Shown here in pieces: positions 43,177-45,283 of a stretch of DNA of 45,283 nucleotides (position 1 is the first letter of the stretch; each line of letters begins with the position of its first letter). Source of the DNA: JBNKEI01 sp050288705. Lineage in GTDB: Bacteria > Myxococcota > Myxococcia > Myxococcales > UBA5297. The notes below the pieces were generated by a model. That model saw only the letters and a list, made by a program, of their open reading frames with translations. It did no database searches and had not been told where the DNA came from. The stretch is taken from the NCBI GenBank assembly GCA_050288705.1, contig JBNKEI010000049.1:1-45283 (forward strand), written 5' to 3'. A program made the translations under genes and the position numbers.

Positions 43177-43458
43177 CTACTTCCTTGCAAACGTAGAACA
43201 CATTGCACTACCGCTTGCGGGCGAAACATCAATACCAGATGCTCCACACAGCATCTCTTTATTGTACTGACACGCGCTCACATGACAAGCACCGACCATA
43301 CCTTTTTCCTGGCGATGAATATGATCTTGACTAGCTAAAAACGTATCGCAACAGGGCTCATCGGTACCAACGGTAATTGCCGGAGCATGGCATTGATTTG
43401 ATATGTTATAGAAACACTGAGAAGCATTACAATTAGAAACTTCGGGCATATCACTCAT
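43177..43458 (-). CDS. double DUF1540 protein
   Basis: 93 residues with two DUF1540 units: NCNASQCFYNISNQCHAPAI...CCDTF and ACHVSACQYNKEMLCGASGI...MCSTF. Each has the CxaxxCxYNxxxxCxAxxIxV and CxTF pattern, giving four cysteines for a likely metal ion or disulfides. The linker is His-rich (QDHIHRQEKG). GAGG lies 7-10 bases before the ATG. DUF1540 proteins are small and of unknown function. Isolated between the pilin operon and the SPL-like gene. Confidence 0.88.
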   Translation of the reverse strand: MSDMPEVSNCNASQCFYNISNQCHAPAITVGTDEPCCDTFLASQDHIHRQEKGMVGACHVSACQYNKEMLCGASGIDVSPASGSAMCSTFARK

Positions 43459-43684
43459 TATTAACCTCGTGGAAATTTTGTGCCTTTATTATCTTGAAAC
43501 TATAAAAAACTAAGCAGCATCTTTTTTATGTGCAAGGCTTACTCCCTTTTAGGGGTATTCTGATTCCGAAAGCCACGATCGCGGATGGACCTGAAACGCA
43601 ACCATTCAGCACCCGTTCTTTTCTTGACAGCAAGTGCTGAATAGTTACGATTTCGAGACACCATTGCCATTATATAATTTATTG

Positions 43685-44860
43685 CTAGCTCTCCAACTGA
43701 ACAGTAAGATAATTGAATGTCGCTCCCAATTGAATTTTTTTAAGAAAAGAATAAAGTTTTTCATTTTTGATAACGACCGCCAATTCCCCATTAGAAAATG
43801 CTTCTCGAAACCGAGATTCCAGATAGTCTTTAGGAAGAGAACGCTTACGACGGAACTGACGCCTTTGAGCTAAAAGCCAAGAATCGTATCGGTCGGCAAC
43901 TTGCTCAAGCCGCTGGGTCCCAATTTGCCGAGAGGAGTATAATTCCACCAAATCACGCAAAAAAATTCGCGTTGCATCGTGGGGAGGGATTAATTCTCTA
44001 TATGCTGAATAGGGCAAAATCCATGGAATTTGCGATTTGCTTTGTACTTTTTTAAATTTCGCAGCCAAATTTTTTTGTGCTCGCGCTAATGGCGCTCCAG
44101 AGGCACGTTCTTCTCGATAATGTTCCAAGGTGGATTGCATTAGCGAGGGGTCGTATTGAGAAAGCGTTTCTAAATAGCATTGCTTTTGCCGTCCAGGACG
44201 CAAAGTAAGCCCCCCAGGCATGGCAAAATTTACTCCTGCATTCGCCAGCTGGTAATATAGCTCTTCCATTCCTTCTTCATGGTCAGAAATCCCTGGCAAG
44301 AATGGCATTACCAGTGCTCCAGTAAAAGCGCCTATGCTTTTAAAAACTCTCAGTGTTTCTAATCGCTCAGCAATGGGAGATGCTCCGGGCTCGAATATTT
44401 CTCGAACCTTTTCATTCATGGTAGAAATGGAAACCATTAGAAGAAAACCAGCTCCTTGGGCAGCTCTTTTCCATAAATCTAGGTCTTCCAATATGAGCGA
44501 GCTTTTGGTCATTATCGATACTGGCAAATTAGCTTCCACCAACAATTCGCCACATCGGCGAACTATTCGCGCTTGCCGTTCAATAGGCTGATACGGGTCG
44601 GTAGTTCCCGAGGAAATGGTGACCAAACCCTTTTCCTTCAATTTTGGCAATTCTTGGGCAAGCAGCTCAGGAAGATTAGTACGAACCACTATCTCTTTTT
44701 CAAAATCGCCCTCCACGAAATAGCGCTCTGCCCGCCCGTCACAATAGCGACACCCGTGCGCACAGCCTCGAAAAGGCGAAATTTTGTACAATGAGTGAGT
44801 AAAAGAATCGGGAAAATCAGCCCGATGAAGAGCACGCGCTGCAGAAATTTCTCTCACCAT
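43685..44860 (-). CDS. SPL-family radical SAM protein
   Basis: 391 residues. SPFRGCAHGCRYCDGRAERYF holds CxxxCxxC (Cys33, Cys37, Cys40). Downstream, ISSGTTDPYQPIERQARIVR, MTKSSLILEDLDLWKRA, ISTMNEKVREIFEPGASP and LVMPFLPGISD match the subgroup related to spore photoproduct lyase (Rv2578c-type). True spore lyases use a different cluster context; the substrate of this vegetative subgroup is unknown. The last ~110 residues form a basic helical extension (RRQFRRKRSLPKDYL) that could bind nucleic acid. It is the gene next to the CRISPR array, 143 bases away, but no direct link is shown. Confidence 0.88.
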   Translation of the reverse strand: MVREISAARALHRADFPDSFTHSLYKISPFRGCAHGCRYCDGRAERYFVEGDFEKEIVVRTNLPELLAQELPKLKEKGLVTISSGTTDPYQPIERQARIVRRCGELLVEANLPVSIMTKSSLILEDLDLWKRAAQGAGFLLMVSISTMNEKVREIFEPGASPIAERLETLRVFKSIGAFTGALVMPFLPGISDHEEGMEELYYQLANAGVNFAMPGGLTLRPGRQKQCYLETLSQYDPSLMQSTLEHYREERASGAPLARAQKNLAAKFKKVQSKSQIPWILPYSAYRELIPPHDATRIFLRDLVELYSSRQIGTQRLEQVADRYDSWLLAQRRQFRRKRSLPKDYLESRFREAFSNGELAVVIKNEKLYSFLKKIQLGATFNYLTVQLES

Positions 44861-45003
44861 AAGGAGGCGCCTAAGCTAAATCTTTTTATACTTCAAGCAG
44901 TCTCGATAATTCGCAAAATCTACAGTCCATTCAGCCATTATAGACCGGTTTGCTTCTGAGGCTTCTCGCAAAGAAGAAACTGGGTAATCAATGGTGTAGT
45001 GGT

Positions 45004-45238
45004 GTTTCAATCCGCGCCCTCGTGCGAGGGCGAAACGTTGGCAAGAAACCCTCCCTCGCGAGCATGGCGTTTCAATCCGCGCCCTCGTGCGAAGGCGAAA
45101 CGAATGAAATAAATATCTTTTCATCGTCGATAGCATGGTTTCAATCCGCGCCCTCGTGCGAAGGCGAAACTAATTTGCATCCTGGCGATGGCTTTCGGTA
45201 TCGCGGTGTCAATCCGCGCCCTCGTGCGAAGGCGAAAC
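45004..45238 (-). CRISPR. CRISPR array, four 33-bp repeats and three spacers
   Basis: Repeats at 45004-45036, 45069-45101, 45138-45170 and 45206-45238. On the plus strand each begins GTTTCAATCCGCGCC and ends GCGAAGGCGAAAC. The first differs by A to G at position 25 and the fourth by T to G at position 3. Spacers are 32, 36 and 35 bp. Reading on the minus strand ends the repeat in GGATTGAAAC, the usual 3' end of type I/III repeats, and the hairpin CGCCTT/AGGGCG keeps a G-U pair there; on the plus strand the same position is an A-C mismatch. So transcription is probably leftward with the leader at or beyond the right edge. No cas genes are in the window. Confidence 0.95.
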
Positions 45239-45283
45239 TCCTGCTTTGTAACCTAGCGGGACATAAGAATTTTTTCTAGCGTT

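Noticed and set aside
44954..44980. Possible fifth, degenerate CRISPR repeat
   Set aside because: Only the CTCGC...GAAAC end resembles the repeat, and the distance to the next repeat (23 bases) does not fit the 32-36 base spacers.

Overview
The window reads as chromosomal DNA from a Gram-negative bacterium with an outer membrane and type IV pili, most likely a deltaproteobacterial lineage (Myxococcota, Bdellovibrionota or Bradymonadales-like). The pointers are cysteine-rich lipoproteins with CxxDxxC-type repeats, a beta-barrel protein resembling TIGR04551, an LptM-like lipoprotein next to lysA, a PilW/X/Y1/FimT/V minor pilin operon, and a fused aspartokinase-homoserine dehydrogenase. Lineage is inferred from gene content only; no rRNA is present.

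Layout. 1-2070: tgt on the minus strand, then a plus-strand run of tRNA-Ser(UGA), tRNA-Ser(GCU) and tRNA-Arg(ACG) ending in an intrinsic terminator. 2071-5730: a Uma2-like nuclease gene, a Spy/CpxP-like periplasmic protein, a ~330-nt region with a long closing helix that may be an undescribed structured RNA, a small secreted protein and a decayed IS5-family element. 5735-20262: housekeeping genes dominated by lysine/threonine biosynthesis: dapD-dapE-flhB-like, thrA-type AK-HSD, NFACT-MCP-HdeD, and porin-lptM-lysA. A papain/transglutaminase-like protein of unknown role sits between the NFACT and lysA operons, flanked on both sides by a copy of the lysA 3' end. 20557-21877: zinc-ribbon protein and WYL regulator.

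22182-28339 is the most interesting region. A plus-strand cluster encodes inositol-3-phosphate synthase, an overlapping CDP-alcohol phosphatidyltransferase, a class III aminotransferase, a radical SAM/SPASM protein, a GtrA-like membrane protein and an AUR1/inositol-phosphorylceramide-synthase-like PAP2 enzyme. Together they suggest synthesis of inositol phospholipids, transfer of the headgroup onto a second lipid (possibly ceramide), and perhaps amination or radical modification of the headgroup.

28340-33400 is a plastic zone. A segmental duplication created two tandem cysteine-rich lipoprotein genes and carried along a broken copy of the PAP2 gene; a TnpB (IS605) remnant and a protein with an internal repeat follow. 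33580-35600 holds an OmpA/Pal-type lipoprotein, a frameshifted phosphofructokinase remnant and a small unknown protein. 35955-42953 is the minor pilin operon pilW-pilX-pilY1-fimT-pilV; its PilY1 has FG-GAP-like repeats in place of the usual N-terminal domain and an inserted carbohydrate-binding-like domain flanked by cysteine clusters. The window ends with a double DUF1540 protein, an SPL-family radical SAM protein and a four-repeat CRISPR array without cas genes in view.
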